Source: Mammaliicoccus sciuri
Lineage (GTDB): Bacteria; Bacillota; Bacilli; Staphylococcales; Staphylococcaceae
DNA: 64,000 nucleotides
Direction: 5' to 3'
Assembly: GCF_025561425.1 (NCBI RefSeq)
Contig: NZ_CP094824.1
Span: 1,488,001 to 1,552,000 of the forward strand
Shown here: piece after piece, positions 1 through 10,578 of the stretch
Numbering within the stretch: the stretch's first letter is position 1
Layout of the letters: every line of letters begins with the position of its first letter
Translations under genes and position numbers: made by a program
Notes under the pieces: model-generated
The model's input: only the letters and a program-made list of their open reading frames with translations
The model's database searches: none
Told to the model about the DNA's origin: nothing

Positions 1-554
1 TCATTACGCTATTTATCGCAAATCTTCTCGGCACCATTTATGGATACATATGGTATGGCAGTCAATTACTTGATAGCAAATGGTACTTTTGGCCATTTAT
101 ACCCGACAGTCCAACAGCAACATTATTCTTAGTGATTGCGATAGCAGCAATCTATTTCAATAAACATTTAGGTTTGTTTGAATGTTTAGCATTTATTACA
201 TTAATTAAATATGGTGTATGGGCGGTTGTTATGAATATATTTGTAATGATTCATTACGATCAACTTGTTCCAATGGCAATTATGCTGATGACTTCACACG
301 GCATTATGGCTATTCAAGCATTGATGTTTTATCCTTTATTCAACATTAAAAAGTGGCATATTATTGTAACAATGATTTGGGTATTTCATAATGATGTTAT
401 TGATTATGTGTATCATCAATATCCCGTTTATAGTATGTTAAGTCAGTATGAGGCACATATAGGATACTTTGCTTTTTGGCTAAGCGTTATCGCTTTTCTG
501 TTATTACTATATTTCCAAAAAAACATCAAATTACGTTCAAAATATTTGACGTAA
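1..554 (+). CDS. DUF1405 family membrane protein (YpjA-like), 5' truncated
   Basis: The reading frame is open from base 3, with no start inside the window, so the N-terminus lies upstream; the Met at 132 is internal. The protein is very hydrophobic, with several membrane helices and short loops rich in aromatic residues, including a WYGSQLLDSKWYFWPFIPD stretch near the visible start that I associate with the YpjA/DUF1405 family. Its function is unknown. A metalloprotease gene follows after 53 bases, so the two may be co-transcribed. Confidence 0.75.
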   Translation, partial: ITLFIANLLGTIYGYIWYGSQLLDSKWYFWPFIPDSPTATLFLVIAIAAIYFNKHLGLFECLAFITLIKYGVWAVVMNIFVMIHYDQLVPMAIMLMTSHGIMAIQALMFYPLFNIKKWHIIVTMIWVFHNDVIDYVYHQYPVYSMLSQYEAHIGYFAFWLSVIAFLLLLYFQKNIKLRSKYLT

Positions 555-607
555 GAGCCGTCACTCCGTAATATAATAAATAACAGGGATAAAAAGGAGG
601 AAGTTAT

Positions 608-1294
608 TTGTTTTCATATATCATATATTTTATTATCATTATGATTGTCCCTATGTACTTCCAATTTAGAGTAAAATCAACATACAATAAATACTCAAGA
701 GTACGTTCAACAAGTGGGAAGACGGGTAAACAAGTTGCAGAAGAAATTTTAGCTGCAAATGGAATTCATGATGTAGAAGTGTTACAAGGCGAAGGTTTCT
801 TATCAGATCATTTTGATCCAACTAAGAAACGTGTTGTATTATCACCTGCAAACTATCAACAACCAAGTGTTGCGGGTACAGCAATTGCAGCACATGAAGT
901 AGGACATGCTATTCAACATGCTCAAGGATATGGATTCCTTAAATTTAGATCAGCGCTTTTACCGCTTGCTAATTTAGGAAGTTCGTTATCATACATTATC
1001 ATTTTAGCTGGTATCGTATTAACAGCAATGAGTAGTACATTCGGTACAACATTATTATGGGTTGGTATCGTATTTATGTCATTCGCTGTATTATTCTCAA
1101 TTATTACATTACCAGTTGAATTTGACGCAAGTAAACGGGCAATGCGACAAATTGAAAAATTAAATATCGTTAACCAACAAGAATATAGACATGCTAAAAA
1201 AGTATTATCTGCAGCTGCTATGACATACGTTGCAGCAACGGCTGTAGCCGTAGCTGAATTAGCAAGATTTATTCTGATGGCACGTAATAATTAA
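608..1294 (+). CDS. Zinc metallopeptidase, YugP family (TTG start)
   Basis: A membrane-embedded zinc protease of 228 residues. The zinc site is HEVGH at residues 96-100, inside AAHEVGHAIQHAQGY. A membrane segment lies at residues 3-18 and two more hydrophobic segments at about 120-165. The start is TTG at 608, set by AAAAAGGAGG just upstream at 592-601; no ATG or GTG fits this spacing. Family members are called putative neutral zinc metallopeptidases; the physiological substrate is unknown. An intrinsic terminator follows at 1308-1345. Confidence 0.85.
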   Translation: MFSYIIYFIIIMIVPMYFQFRVKSTYNKYSRVRSTSGKTGKQVAEEILAANGIHDVEVLQGEGFLSDHFDPTKKRVVLSPANYQQPSVAGTAIAAHEVGHAIQHAQGYGFLKFRSALLPLANLGSSLSYIIILAGIVLTAMSSTFGTTLLWVGIVFMSFAVLFSIITLPVEFDASKRAMRQIEKLNIVNQQEYRHAKKVLSAAAMTYVAATAVAVAELARFILMARNN

Positions 1295-1307
1295 TGAAAT
1301 CATTTTA

Positions 1308-1345
1308 ATACCAATAAAGTCTTTTGACTTTGTTGGTATTTTTTA
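1308..1345 (+). terminator. Rho-independent terminator after the YugP-like gene
   Basis: An ATACCAA-AAAGTC arm, a TTTT loop and a GACTTT-TTGGTAT arm are followed by a run of T. It separates the protease gene from the MazG-bshA-cca-birA run. Confidence 0.8.
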
Positions 1346-1475
1346 TTTTATAAATATTTATGAGGTTTGTAGTTATAAGCTTATTACGTTGTCATTATGC
1401 ATGATTATCATATATAATTTTATTATGTGAGTTCTTTTATATAGAGTTATAAAAGATATGTAGGGAGGAAATTTT

Positions 1476-1790
1476 ATGGACATGAAAGAGATGCAACATG
1501 AAGTTGATCAATATATTTCTCAGTTTAAAGCAGGTTATTTTTCGCCTTTAGCAAATTTAGCGAGATTAACAGAAGAAGTTGGAGAACTAGCTAGAGAAAT
1601 TAATCATAGTCATGGTGAAAAGAAAAAGAAACCAACAGAAGAAGACAATACAATTGAAGCTGAATTAGGAGATAATTTATTCGTCTTAATTTGTTTAGCA
1701 AATTCTTTAGATATAGATTTAAATAAAAGTTTCCAAGATACAATGAATAAATTCAATGTAAGAGATAAAGATAGATTTGAACGTAAATAA
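1476..1790 (+). CDS. MazG-like nucleotide pyrophosphohydrolase (YpjD-like)
   Basis: A 104-residue single-domain member of the all-alpha NTP pyrophosphatase superfamily. The metal-binding pattern is visible as LTEEVGELAREI (about residues 30-41) and EAELGDNLF (about 61-69), matching the EExxE...ExxD arrangement. Such enzymes hydrolyse NTPs or modified nucleotides to NMP and pyrophosphate. A strong GGGAGG Shine-Dalgarno precedes the ATG. It is followed after 19 bases by bshA, as in other Bacillales, so it is probably the first gene of that operon. Confidence 0.85.
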   Translation: MDMKEMQHEVDQYISQFKAGYFSPLANLARLTEEVGELAREINHSHGEKKKKPTEEDNTIEAELGDNLFVLICLANSLDIDLNKSFQDTMNKFNVRDKDRFERK

Positions 1791-1809
1791 GTCATAATGG
1801 AGGATTAAT

Positions 1810-2931
1810 ATGAAAATCGGTATAACTTGTTATCCATCAATGGGGGGCTCAGGTATTGTTGCAACTGAGCTTGGTTTGGAAATGGCGAAAAGAGGTCATG
1901 AGATTCACTTTATTACTTCTAATATGCCTTTTAGAATGAGAGAGCCTGTTCCAAACGTAACATTTCATCAAGTTGACGTAAATCAATATTCTGTATTCCA
2001 ATATCCACCATATGATATTACATTAAGTGCTAAAATTGCAGATGTCATTAACGATTACGACTTGGATATATTACATATGCACTACGCAGTACCGCATGCA
2101 ATTTGTGGTATTTTAGCGCGTCAAATATCCGGAAAAGATGTCAAAATCATGACGACTTTGCATGGAACAGATATTACAGTATTAGGTTATGATACGTCAT
2201 TACAAAGTGCTATTCGATTCGGAATTGAAAAGAGTGACGTTGTAACAAGTGTCAGTGATAGTCTTAAAAAAGAAACATATGACATTATAGAACCTGATAA
2301 GGAAATCAAAACAATATACAATTTTGTACAGGAAGAAAGTTTCCCACAAATTTATAATACGGATTTAAGAAGCCGATATGGCATAGAAGAAGATGAAAAA
2401 GTCATCACGTTTGTATCAAATTTTAGAAAAGTTAAGCGCGTGCCAGATGTCGTAGATACATTCTACAAAATTAACAAACAAATTAAATCTAAATTATTAC
2501 TCATCGGTGATGGCCCAGAGTTACAAGTGGCAAGAGAACAAATTAAACAGCTTAATATAGAAGACCAAGTTCTATTTTTAGGTAAACAAGATGAAGTAAA
2601 TATCTTCTATCAAATGTCTGATTTAACGTTGTTACTAAGTGAAAAAGAAAGCTTTGGACTTGTATTGCTTGAAGCTATGCTTACAGGTGTCGTGCCGATT
2701 GGTACAAATGCAGGTGGTATTAAAGAAGTCATTAAAAACGGTGAAACGGGTTATACGGTTGATGTCGGTGATACAGATAAAGCGAGTGAATATGCGGTTA
2801 AATTATTAACAGATTCAGAACTTTATCGCAAAATGCAAAACGCTATGATTCAAGATGTACGTGAAAGATTCTCATCTAAAGTGATTGCTGATCAGTACGA
2901 ATCTTGCTACAACGATATGTTAGGAGAATAA
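1810..2931 (+). CDS. bshA: N-acetyl-alpha-D-glucosaminyl L-malate synthase BshA
   Basis: A GT4-family glycosyltransferase, 373 residues. It transfers GlcNAc from UDP-GlcNAc to L-malate, the first step of bacillithiol synthesis. Visible signatures are the N-terminal MGGSGIVATELG loop (about 11-22), which contacts the donor, and the C-terminal E-x7-E motif EKESFGLVLLEAM starting near residue 278. The ATG follows GGAGG. It is tightly linked to cca and birA (1-base gap to cca). A bacilliredoxin gene at 39960 agrees with a bacillithiol-using cell. Confidence 0.93.
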   Translation: MKIGITCYPSMGGSGIVATELGLEMAKRGHEIHFITSNMPFRMREPVPNVTFHQVDVNQYSVFQYPPYDITLSAKIADVINDYDLDILHMHYAVPHAICGILARQISGKDVKIMTTLHGTDITVLGYDTSLQSAIRFGIEKSDVVTSVSDSLKKETYDIIEPDKEIKTIYNFVQEESFPQIYNTDLRSRYGIEEDEKVITFVSNFRKVKRVPDVVDTFYKINKQIKSKLLLIGDGPELQVAREQIKQLNIEDQVLFLGKQDEVNIFYQMSDLTLLLSEKESFGLVLLEAMLTGVVPIGTNAGGIKEVIKNGETGYTVDVGDTDKASEYAVKLLTDSELYRKMQNAMIQDVRERFSSKVIADQYESCYNDMLGE

Positions 2932-2932
2932 T

Positions 2933-4144
2933 ATGCATGAATATCAAGTATTTGAAGATGCGAAATGGATAATTGAAACACTTGAACGTAATGGGCATCA
3001 AGCATATTTTGTCGGTGGTTCAGTAAGAGACTATTTAATGGACAAAGAAATTTCAGACGTTGATATCACAACAAGTGCTTTACCAGATGAAGTTGAACAA
3101 TTATTTGACAAGACTTTACCAATAGGCAAAGAGCACGGCACGATGATTGTAATGGGTGAAAATCAACAGTTTGAAGTTACAACATTTAGAAAAGATGGGG
3201 ATTATGTTGATCATAGAAGACCTACATCTGTTCAGTTTGTAACGGATTTATATGAAGATGTAGCAAGAAGAGATTTTACAATGAATGCTATCGCAATGGA
3301 TAAGTCGTATCAACTCCATGATTATTTCAACGGATTAAACGATATACAATCCAAAATTATAAAAGCTGTCGGAACACCTATTGATCGCATGGAAGAAGAC
3401 GCATTGCGTATTATGAGAGGTGTAAGATTCCAAGCTCAGACAGGCTTTGCACTTGATCACGATACTAAAGACGCCATGCATCAAACAGCACATTCTTTAA
3501 ATGCTATTGCAATTGAAAGAATAGTTGTTGAACTAAAAAAAATGATTCAAGGTCAATATATTCATGATACAAAAAAGACTGCTCATGAACTAGAAATATT
3601 TAAATATATTCCATTTTTCAAAGAAATCAACCAAACAAGTATCTTCATGCCAGAACATGCCCATTTCAATTTATGGGTGGCTGCATTATGTTATTTATAC
3701 GAATTAGATTTAACAAACTTGAACAGTTTGAAAATCAGTAATCAAGAAAAGCGCGATATCTCATCATACGTTCAATTATTGATAACACTTTCTGAAAATA
3801 ATATTTCAAAGCAAGATATGATTCGTCTCGTTTATACGTATCATCGTGATAAAATGAAAGAAATCATACACTTTATTTCCGAGCATAATACAGAACTGAA
3901 TATCTCTATACATCCCACAATTATGAATGACCGTGTAATTGATGAAATATATGATAAACTACCTATATATGATAAATCAGAATTACAAATTAACGGTCAA
4001 ATATTGATGGTTACATTTAATAAAAAAGGTGGACCATGGATAAAAGATATTTTAAATAAAGTTGAACAGGCTGTTATTAACCATAAAGTGGATAACACAG
4101 AAAATGATTTAATAGAATGGGTGCGAGAGAATGTCAAAATATAA
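2933..4144 (+). CDS. cca: CCA tRNA nucleotidyltransferase
   Basis: Adds or repairs the 3' CCA end of tRNAs. 403 residues, usual for the class II enzyme. The GGSVRD motif is at 28-33 and the catalytic DVD pair at 42-44; RRDFTMNAIAMD (about 112-123) and the EDALRIMRGVRFQAQ region complete the head and neck domains. It begins one base after the bshA stop and overlaps birA by 14 bases, so translation is probably coupled. Confidence 0.95.
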   Translation: MHEYQVFEDAKWIIETLERNGHQAYFVGGSVRDYLMDKEISDVDITTSALPDEVEQLFDKTLPIGKEHGTMIVMGENQQFEVTTFRKDGDYVDHRRPTSVQFVTDLYEDVARRDFTMNAIAMDKSYQLHDYFNGLNDIQSKIIKAVGTPIDRMEEDALRIMRGVRFQAQTGFALDHDTKDAMHQTAHSLNAIAIERIVVELKKMIQGQYIHDTKKTAHELEIFKYIPFFKEINQTSIFMPEHAHFNLWVAALCYLYELDLTNLNSLKISNQEKRDISSYVQLLITLSENNISKQDMIRLVYTYHRDKMKEIIHFISEHNTELNISIHPTIMNDRVIDEIYDKLPIYDKSELQINGQILMVTFNKKGGPWIKDILNKVEQAVINHKVDNTENDLIEWVRENVKI

Positions 4145-5099
4145 ACGTGAAATTATTAAATATTTATATCAAAATAATGAATATTTGTCAGGACAACAGA
4201 TAGCTGAAACGTTAAATTGTTCACGTGTAACAGTTAAAAAAGTCATCGATCAATTGAGAAAAGAAGGTTTTGAAATTGAGTCTATTTCTAATAAGGGATA
4301 TAAAATCTCAGAAATCCCTACAACTTGGCAAGAAGACATTGTGAACATTACACTTCAAGATCAAAGTATATTGAATCATGCAATTGTTCAAACACAAGTA
4401 GATTCAACACAATTGTTAGCCAAGTCTCGTGTAAATGACATTGATCATGACTTTATTGTTTTGAGTGATGAACAAACAAATGGGAGAGGGCGTTTCCAAA
4501 GAGAATGGTCATCTCTTAAAAGTAAAGGACTTTGGATGTCAGTTGTATTACGTCCAGATATTCCAATTCAAAGAATGTCGACTTTCAATCTATTTATAAG
4601 TCTTGCCATTCAAGAAGTGATTGAACAGCATTATGACATTCAAAGTAAAATTAAATGGCCAAATGATATTTATATAGCCGATAAAAAAGTTTGTGGCTTT
4701 TTAACAGAAATGATTGCAGATACAGATGGCGTTAATGCGATTATTTGTGGCATTGGTATAAATTTAAACCAAACACAAGAAGATTTCGATCAAGCTGGTC
4801 AATCACGTGCCACAAGCTTAAAAATAGAGAATGAACAATCTATAGAACCTTATCAATTTTTAAAATTATTAATAGAAGCTATTGAACTGAGATATAATCA
4901 ATTTTTAGAATTACCATTCAGTGACATTAAAGCGTTATATAAAAGTAAAAGTATGATTTGGGACAAAAAATTAACTTATACAGAAGGTAAAAAACAAGTA
5001 TTTGGTCGAGCAATTGATATACAAGATAATGGGTTCTTAACCGTGATATCTGATGATGGTCAATTACACCAATTTATGAGTGCAGATATCGAAATATAG
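4131..5099 (+). CDS. birA: Bifunctional biotin--protein ligase / biotin operon repressor
   Basis: 322 residues. An N-terminal winged helix-turn-helix (about 5-60, with LSGQQIAETLNCSRVTVKKVI) is joined to a ligase core with the biotinyl-AMP loop GRGRFQREW (about 118-126) and the KWPNDIYI motif (about 174-181). The DNA-binding domain makes this the regulatory type, which represses biotin genes when loaded with biotinyl-AMP. It overlaps the end of cca. Confidence 0.94.
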   Translation: MSKYKREIIKYLYQNNEYLSGQQIAETLNCSRVTVKKVIDQLRKEGFEIESISNKGYKISEIPTTWQEDIVNITLQDQSILNHAIVQTQVDSTQLLAKSRVNDIDHDFIVLSDEQTNGRGRFQREWSSLKSKGLWMSVVLRPDIPIQRMSTFNLFISLAIQEVIEQHYDIQSKIKWPNDIYIADKKVCGFLTEMIADTDGVNAIICGIGINLNQTQEDFDQAGQSRATSLKIENEQSIEPYQFLKLLIEAIELRYNQFLELPFSDIKALYKSKSMIWDKKLTYTEGKKQVFGRAIDIQDNGFLTVISDDGQLHQFMSADIEI

Positions 5100-5109
5100 G
5101 AGAGATAAT

Positions 5110-7803
5110 ATGGCGCAAAGATACGCTGTTGTAGATTTAGAAACAACCGGAAACCAAATTCAATATGATGAAATCATTCAAATTGGGATAACATTTATAG
5201 AAAATAACCAAATTACCGATACATATCATTCATATGTCAAAACGGATTTGGAAATTCCATCTTTCATTCAAGCATTAACCAATATTAATGAATTAGACTT
5301 AGAAGAAGCTCCGTACTTCGAAGAAATCAGTCAATCATTATTTAACTTGTTGAAAGATTGTGTATTTGTCGCGCATAATGTTCTATTTGATTTAAACTTT
5401 CTCAAATCCCATTTCGAAAAGCATCAAATACAATTTGAACCTAAATTAACGATTGATACGATGGAATTGTTTAAAATCGCATTTCCAAACGAAGAAAGCT
5501 ATCAGTTAAGTGAACTGAGTCAATCTCTACAAGTTGATTTAAACCAAGCGCATAGTGCTTATGAAGATGCTAAAGCAACTGCACTATTATTTATCAAAGC
5601 CATTCAAAAATTAAATGGTCTTCCGATTGATACCATTAAACAACTTTATTATTTATCTAAATCTTTAAAGTATGATTTAAAAGACGTTCTATTTGAAATT
5701 GTTAGAACACATCAAGGTGCCGAAACGCATAATCGCAATATTAAAAAGTACCAGAACATTCATTATTTAAAACAAATGCCTATCCATCATTCAAGTAATC
5801 GTACATCTATTACACTAGATGAAGCTTATGATAGAATACTTAAAACATTTAACTTCGATTATCGTAAAGAACAATATCAACTCGTTCAACAATTGTTCGA
5901 TTCATTAATGCATAACGAGAATGCTTTAATTGAAGCACCGCTTGGTAGTGGTAAATCGATGAGCTTTGTGCTCGCTGCATTATTGTATTATTTAGAAACT
6001 GGTGAACATATTCTCGTTTCAACACATACGAAGTTACTCCAAAATCAACTTCTAGAACAAGAATTTAATAAAGTCTTAAATGCATTAGATTTAGATTTAA
6101 AAGCGATGATTATTAAAAGTAAAGATCATTATATTTCGCTTGGTTTAATCTTGAATATATTACAAGACGATACAGACAACTATGAAGCGACAATTTTAAA
6201 AATGCAGTTACTTGTATGGATTCTTGAAACGGAAACAGGTGACATTGAAGAGCTCCATCTTAAAGGTGGTCAAAAAGTCTTCTTTGAACAAAAACGCACG
6301 ACTTATGTACCATTTAAAAATGATATACATTACTACCAATTTATTAAAGAGAGTGCGCAGCATGTAGAGATTGGTATAACAAATCACGCGCACTTGTTAC
6401 AACATAGTACAGAAGATACGGTATATCAATTGTTCAAACATATTATTGTTGATGAAGCACATCGCATTCAAGATTACGCACTTAATCAAGTGACAGATGA
6501 TTTAAATTACCAACATATTAAATATCATCTCGGTTTATTAGGTAAAAATGAGCAAGAAAAATTATTTAAACGATTAGATAAATTAGAAAATAGAAGAGTC
6601 ATTGAACAATATCCAATTGAACCAATCGATATTTATCAACTGAAACGTGATATTGATTTACTGCACGAACAAAACGAACAATTATTTGATGATTTAATGG
6701 CTCAAATTTCTGATAAGCATCAAGAATCACATGAAGATGATAAACAAATTCATTACTTCTATGATATTGATGTCGCGAATATATCTGAAATATTTAAACG
6801 ACAAATTAGTACAATCAATCAAATATTATCTAGATTTAAATCATACTCACACGCACATGTTAAAGCGTTCAAGAAAGAGTTAATTTATATTTATCATCAA
6901 TATACTAAAATTTATAACATGATTAAGTCTGGTCAAGTGCCATTCGTATCCATTAAGAAAATATCTCAGAAATCTACACTTTCACTTTTTGTTAAAAAAG
7001 CAGAAGTAAAAGATTTACTGAATGAAGTGTTTATTGAACAATTTAATAGCAATATTTTCATTTCTGGGACATTAACGGTTAATCATTCATTTACATCATT
7101 TAAATCTATGTTTCCTGAAGACATTCAATTTAACACTTATTATTTAAATGATATTTACGACTTGAAAAATCAAGCAACATGTTTTGTACCGCAAAATATG
7201 CCGACTTATCAATATCATCAACAAGATGACTATATTGAAACGATTGTTAGTTATTTATCAACATTTGTAAGTGAAACAAATCAAAAATGTTTAGTACTGT
7301 TTACGAACTATGCGATGTTGTATCAAGCATACCGATACATGGAAGAACTTGAAATCTTTGATGATTATGTCGTCTTAATGCAGCAACAACATTCACATGT
7401 GTACAAACTCGTACAACAGTTTAACCAATTTGATAAAACGATTTTACTAGGTACTTTATCATTCTTTGAAGGATTTGATTATCAATCTTCAGGTATTAAA
7501 TGTGTCATGATGACGAAGTTACCGTTTATACATCAAGATGATCCACGATACCATTTAATGAAAGATGAATTTGACAATCCATTTAAAGACTTTGTCTTAC
7601 CAGACGCTGTAACTAAATTCAGACAAGGTATCGGACGATTAATTCGAAACAAGAACGACCAAGGTTTATTAATTTGCTTTGATAGAAGAATATTAGATAG
7701 CAATTATAGTAAATACTTTATTAATGCATTAGGTGAAATACCTGTTATCGAAGGCGATTTAAATAAATTCCAAGATAAACTAAGAAAATATCCAAACAGA
7801 TAG
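5110..7803 (+). CDS. dinG: DinG-family helicase-like protein with N-terminal DEDD exonuclease domain
   Basis: 897 residues from the ATG at 5110, chosen because AGGAGAG precedes it; an in-frame ATG at 5080 lies inside birA without a ribosome site. The N-terminus is a DnaQ-like 3'-5' exonuclease (DLETTG at 9-14). The rest is helicase-like, with Walker A APLGSGKS near 276, DEAH near 447-450 and a C-terminal FEGFDY motif. I see no four-cysteine Fe-S cluster. In S. aureus the corresponding protein is reported as a nuclease without helicase activity; that carries over by homology only. Confidence 0.88.
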   Translation: MAQRYAVVDLETTGNQIQYDEIIQIGITFIENNQITDTYHSYVKTDLEIPSFIQALTNINELDLEEAPYFEEISQSLFNLLKDCVFVAHNVLFDLNFLKSHFEKHQIQFEPKLTIDTMELFKIAFPNEESYQLSELSQSLQVDLNQAHSAYEDAKATALLFIKAIQKLNGLPIDTIKQLYYLSKSLKYDLKDVLFEIVRTHQGAETHNRNIKKYQNIHYLKQMPIHHSSNRTSITLDEAYDRILKTFNFDYRKEQYQLVQQLFDSLMHNENALIEAPLGSGKSMSFVLAALLYYLETGEHILVSTHTKLLQNQLLEQEFNKVLNALDLDLKAMIIKSKDHYISLGLILNILQDDTDNYEATILKMQLLVWILETETGDIEELHLKGGQKVFFEQKRTTYVPFKNDIHYYQFIKESAQHVEIGITNHAHLLQHSTEDTVYQLFKHIIVDEAHRIQDYALNQVTDDLNYQHIKYHLGLLGKNEQEKLFKRLDKLENRRVIEQYPIEPIDIYQLKRDIDLLHEQNEQLFDDLMAQISDKHQESHEDDKQIHYFYDIDVANISEIFKRQISTINQILSRFKSYSHAHVKAFKKELIYIYHQYTKIYNMIKSGQVPFVSIKKISQKSTLSLFVKKAEVKDLLNEVFIEQFNSNIFISGTLTVNHSFTSFKSMFPEDIQFNTYYLNDIYDLKNQATCFVPQNMPTYQYHQQDDYIETIVSYLSTFVSETNQKCLVLFTNYAMLYQAYRYMEELEIFDDYVVLMQQQHSHVYKLVQQFNQFDKTILLGTLSFFEGFDYQSSGIKCVMMTKLPFIHQDDPRYHLMKDEFDNPFKDFVLPDAVTKFRQGIGRLIRNKNDQGLLICFDRRILDSNYSKYFINALGEIPVIEGDLNKFQDKLRKYPNR

Positions 7804-7865
7804 CAGTTGTATGCATAATTTGATAAAATAACTATAGGTAATTTATTTGAATAGGAGAAATAATA

Positions 7866-9158
7866 ATGAATATTACGATTAAACAAGCTAAAGATTATGT
7901 CAATCAAGAAGTGACAATCGGTGCTTGGATTGCAAACAAGCGATCAAGTGGGAAAATAGCATTTTTACAATTAAGAGACGGAACAGGATTTATGCAAGGG
8001 GTTGTTGTGAAAGCTGAAGTATCAGAAGACATCTTCCAATTAGCTAAATCATTAACGCAAGAAACATCTGTTTATGTTACGGGTACAATTACAGAAGATG
8101 ACCGTTCTAAATTTGGCTATGAAATGCAAGTAAGTGGTGTAGAAGTCATTTCAGAATCACATGATTATCCAATCACACCGAAAAATCATGGTACAGAATT
8201 CTTAATGGATCACAGACATTTATGGTTACGTTCTAAACGTCAACATGCCGTTATGAAAATTAGAAACGAAATTATTCGTGCGACATATGAATTCTTTAAC
8301 GAAAGTGGATTCACTAAAATCGATCCACCAATTTTAACAGGTAGTGCACCTGAAGGTACAAGTGAATTGTTCCATACGAAATATTTCGATGAAGATGCAT
8401 TCTTATCTCAAAGTGGTCAATTATACTTAGAAGCTGCAGCTATGGCGCATAATAGAGTATTTAGTTTCGGTCCGACTTTCAGAGCTGAAAAATCAAAAAC
8501 AAGAAGACATTTAATTGAATTCTGGATGATCGAAGGCGAAATGGCATTTATGAAACATGACCAAAGCTTAGAAGTTCAAGAAAATTACGTTCATCACATC
8601 GTTAAAGCTGTGTTGGCAAATTGTAAATTAGAATTAGAACTTCTTGAAAGAGATACTTCTAAGTTAGAACAAGTTTCAACACCATTCCCAAGAATCACTT
8701 ACGATGATGCCATTAAATTCTTACATCAAGAAGGATTCGATGATATTGAATGGGGCGACGATTTCGGTTCTCCTCATGAAACAGCAATTGCAAACCATTA
8801 TGATAAACCAGTATTTATCATTAATTATCCAACAAAAATTAAACCATTCTATATGGAACCAAACCCTGAAAATCCAGACACTGTATTATGTGCAGATTTA
8901 ATCGCACCAGAAGGTTACGGAGAAATCATTGGTGGTTCTGAAAGAATTAGTGATTTAGATTTAATTAATCAAAGAATTAATGAACATGGTTTAGATCCTG
9001 AAGCATATAGTTACTACACTGACTTAAGAAAATACGGAAGTGTACCACATAGTGGATTTGGCTTAGGACTTGAAAGAACAGTAGCATGGTTAAGTGGCGT
9101 AGAACACGTTAGAGAAACTGCACCATTCCCACGTTTATTAAATCGATTATATCCATAA
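7866..9158 (+). CDS. asnS: Asparaginyl-tRNA synthetase
   Basis: A class IIb aminoacyl-tRNA synthetase of 430 residues. The N-terminal OB-fold anticodon-binding domain (about 15-100) is followed by the catalytic core with [21 protein letters not shown] (motif 2 region) and the C-terminal [15 protein letters not shown] (motif 3). The ATG follows AGGAG. I see no T-box in the 62-base gap before it. A terminator follows at 9167-9207. Confidence 0.95.
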   Translation: MNITIKQAKDYVNQEVTIGAWIANKRSSGKIAFLQLRDGTGFMQGVVVKAEVSEDIFQLAKSLTQETSVYVTGTITEDDRSKFGYEMQVSGVEVISESHDYPITPKNHGTEFLMDHRHLWLRSKRQHAVMKIRNEIIRATYEFFNESGFTKIDPPILTGSAPEGTSELFHTKYFDEDAFLSQSGQLYLEAAAMAHNRVFSFGPTFRAEKSKTRRHLIEFWMIEGEMAFMKHDQSLEVQENYVHHIVKAVLANCKLELELLERDTSKLEQVSTPFPRITYDDAIKFLHQEGFDDIEWGDDFGSPHETAIANHYDKPVFIINYPTKIKPFYMEPNPENPDTVLCADLIAPEGYGEIIGGSERISDLDLINQRINEHGLDPEAYSYYTDLRKYGSVPHSGFGLGLERTVAWLSGVEHVRETAPFPRLLNRLYP

Positions 9159-9166
9159 TAATATGC

Positions 9167-9207
9167 GAGTCTGGGAGCTAAATAGTGATCCCAGACTCTA
9201 TATTTTT
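9167..9207 (+). terminator. Terminator after asnS
   Basis: A GAGTCTGGGA arm pairs with TCCCAGACTC across a 12-base loop and is followed by a T-rich run. Ten perfect base pairs. Confidence 0.85.
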
Positions 9208-9227
9208 ATAATGAAGTAGGTGAAAAA

Positions 9228-9920
9228 ATGTATACAAGTGCTATGTTAAAAGAAAAGCCAGTCGTTGTTCAAAGAGCTTTGTTTGATCATTATGCCAATT
9301 TAGGATTAAATGAAAAACAATTCGTTATCCTTATTAAATTGCTGGATCAAGAGAATGATCGAAACTTACAGCCTCCACTAGAAGATATCCAACGTGGCAC
9401 GTCATTATCTATACAAGAAGTAAGTCATATCATCAATCAACTTTCTCAATTAAAAATTATAGACATTAAAATTGAAAAAGATGACCAACATAAATATAAT
9501 GAATTCATATCATTTGATCCTATGTATGAACAACTCGCATTAATCAAAAATGAAGCAATGCAACAAGGTACAGTAGAAGATCAAAACTTACAATTCAAGA
9601 AATTATTCCAAGAATTCGAATCCACTTTCGGTCGACCATTAACACCATTAGAAGTACAAACATTAAACCACTGGATTGATACTGATAAACATTCAAACGA
9701 ACTTATTATGAGCGCACTTAACGAAGCGCATAGTTTAGACAAACTCAGCATCAAATATATCGACCGTATCTTATTGAACTGGAAGAAGAAGAACATCACG
9801 ACTGTTGAATCTTCCAAAGAAGAAAGTGAAAAGTTTAATCAAACTAAAAAAGTAAAGCAAAATGTTAATTTAATACCGACTTTTGATTGGGTAAATGGGG
9901 AGAATCCTTATGATAAGTAA
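9228..9920 (+). CDS. dnaD: DNA replication initiation protein DnaD
   Basis: 230 residues. An N-terminal winged-helix oligomerisation domain (about 1-115) is followed by a DnaB/DnaD DDBH2 domain (about 125-195) containing FGRPLTPLEVQTLNHWI and IKYIDRILLNWKKKNI. DnaD helps load the replicative helicase with DnaB and DnaI. It is directly followed by nth with a short overlap, the conserved Bacillales pairing. Confidence 0.93.
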   Translation: MYTSAMLKEKPVVVQRALFDHYANLGLNEKQFVILIKLLDQENDRNLQPPLEDIQRGTSLSIQEVSHIINQLSQLKIIDIKIEKDDQHKYNEFISFDPMYEQLALIKNEAMQQGTVEDQNLQFKKLFQEFESTFGRPLTPLEVQTLNHWIDTDKHSNELIMSALNEAHSLDKLSIKYIDRILLNWKKKNITTVESSKEESEKFNQTKKVKQNVNLIPTFDWVNGENPYDK

Positions 9921-10578
9921 AAAGAAAGCATTAGAAATGATGGATGTTATTGATGAAATGTTTCCAGATGCTGAATGTGAACTCGTTCATGATAATCCAT
10001 TTGAACTAACAATCGCAGTATTACTTTCTGCACAGTGTACAGACATACTCGTTAACAAAGTGACGAAATCACTTTTTGAAAAGTATAAAACTCCTGAAGA
10101 TTATTTAAATGTAAGTTTAGAAGAACTACAAAATGACATTCGTTCAATCGGTTTATACCGTAATAAAGCTAAAAATATACAAAAACTTTGTCAGTCATTG
10201 CTAGATAATTTTAATGGTGTCGTACCAAGTACACATCAAGAATTAGAATCATTAGCTGGCGTAGGACGTAAAACAGCGAATGTTGTGATGAGTGTAGCAT
10301 TTGGGGAACCATCATTAGCAGTAGACACACATGTAGAACGCGTATCTAAACGTCTTGCAATATGTAGAATTAAAGACAATGTGCGCCAAGTTGAAGATCG
10401 TTTATGTAGCATCATTCCAAGAGAAAGATGGACAAAAAGCCACCATCAGCTTATATTCTTTGGACGCTATCACTGTGTAGCGCGTAAACCGAAATGCGAA
10501 GTATGTCCATTATTTGCAGATTGTAGAGAAGGGCAAAAACGTTTAAAAGCTGGGTTAGTAAAGGTTGAAGGCGCATGA
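9910..10578 (+). CDS. nth: Endonuclease III
   Basis: A base-excision-repair DNA glycosylase/AP lyase, 222 residues from the ATG at 9910, which has GGGGAG upstream; an ATG at 9895 lies before that site. The helix-hairpin-helix LAGVGRKTANVV (about 115-126) carries the catalytic Lys, and AVDTHVERV (about 137-145) the catalytic Asp. The Fe-S cluster cysteines C189, C196, C199 and C205 keep the C-x6-C-x2-C-x5-C spacing. It overlaps dnaD by 11 bases. Confidence 0.95.
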   Translation: MISKKKALEMMDVIDEMFPDAECELVHDNPFELTIAVLLSAQCTDILVNKVTKSLFEKYKTPEDYLNVSLEELQNDIRSIGLYRNKAKNIQKLCQSLLDNFNGVVPSTHQELESLAGVGRKTANVVMSVAFGEPSLAVDTHVERVSKRLAICRIKDNVRQVEDRLCSIIPRERWTKSHHQLIFFGRYHCVARKPKCEVCPLFADCREGQKRLKAGLVKVEGA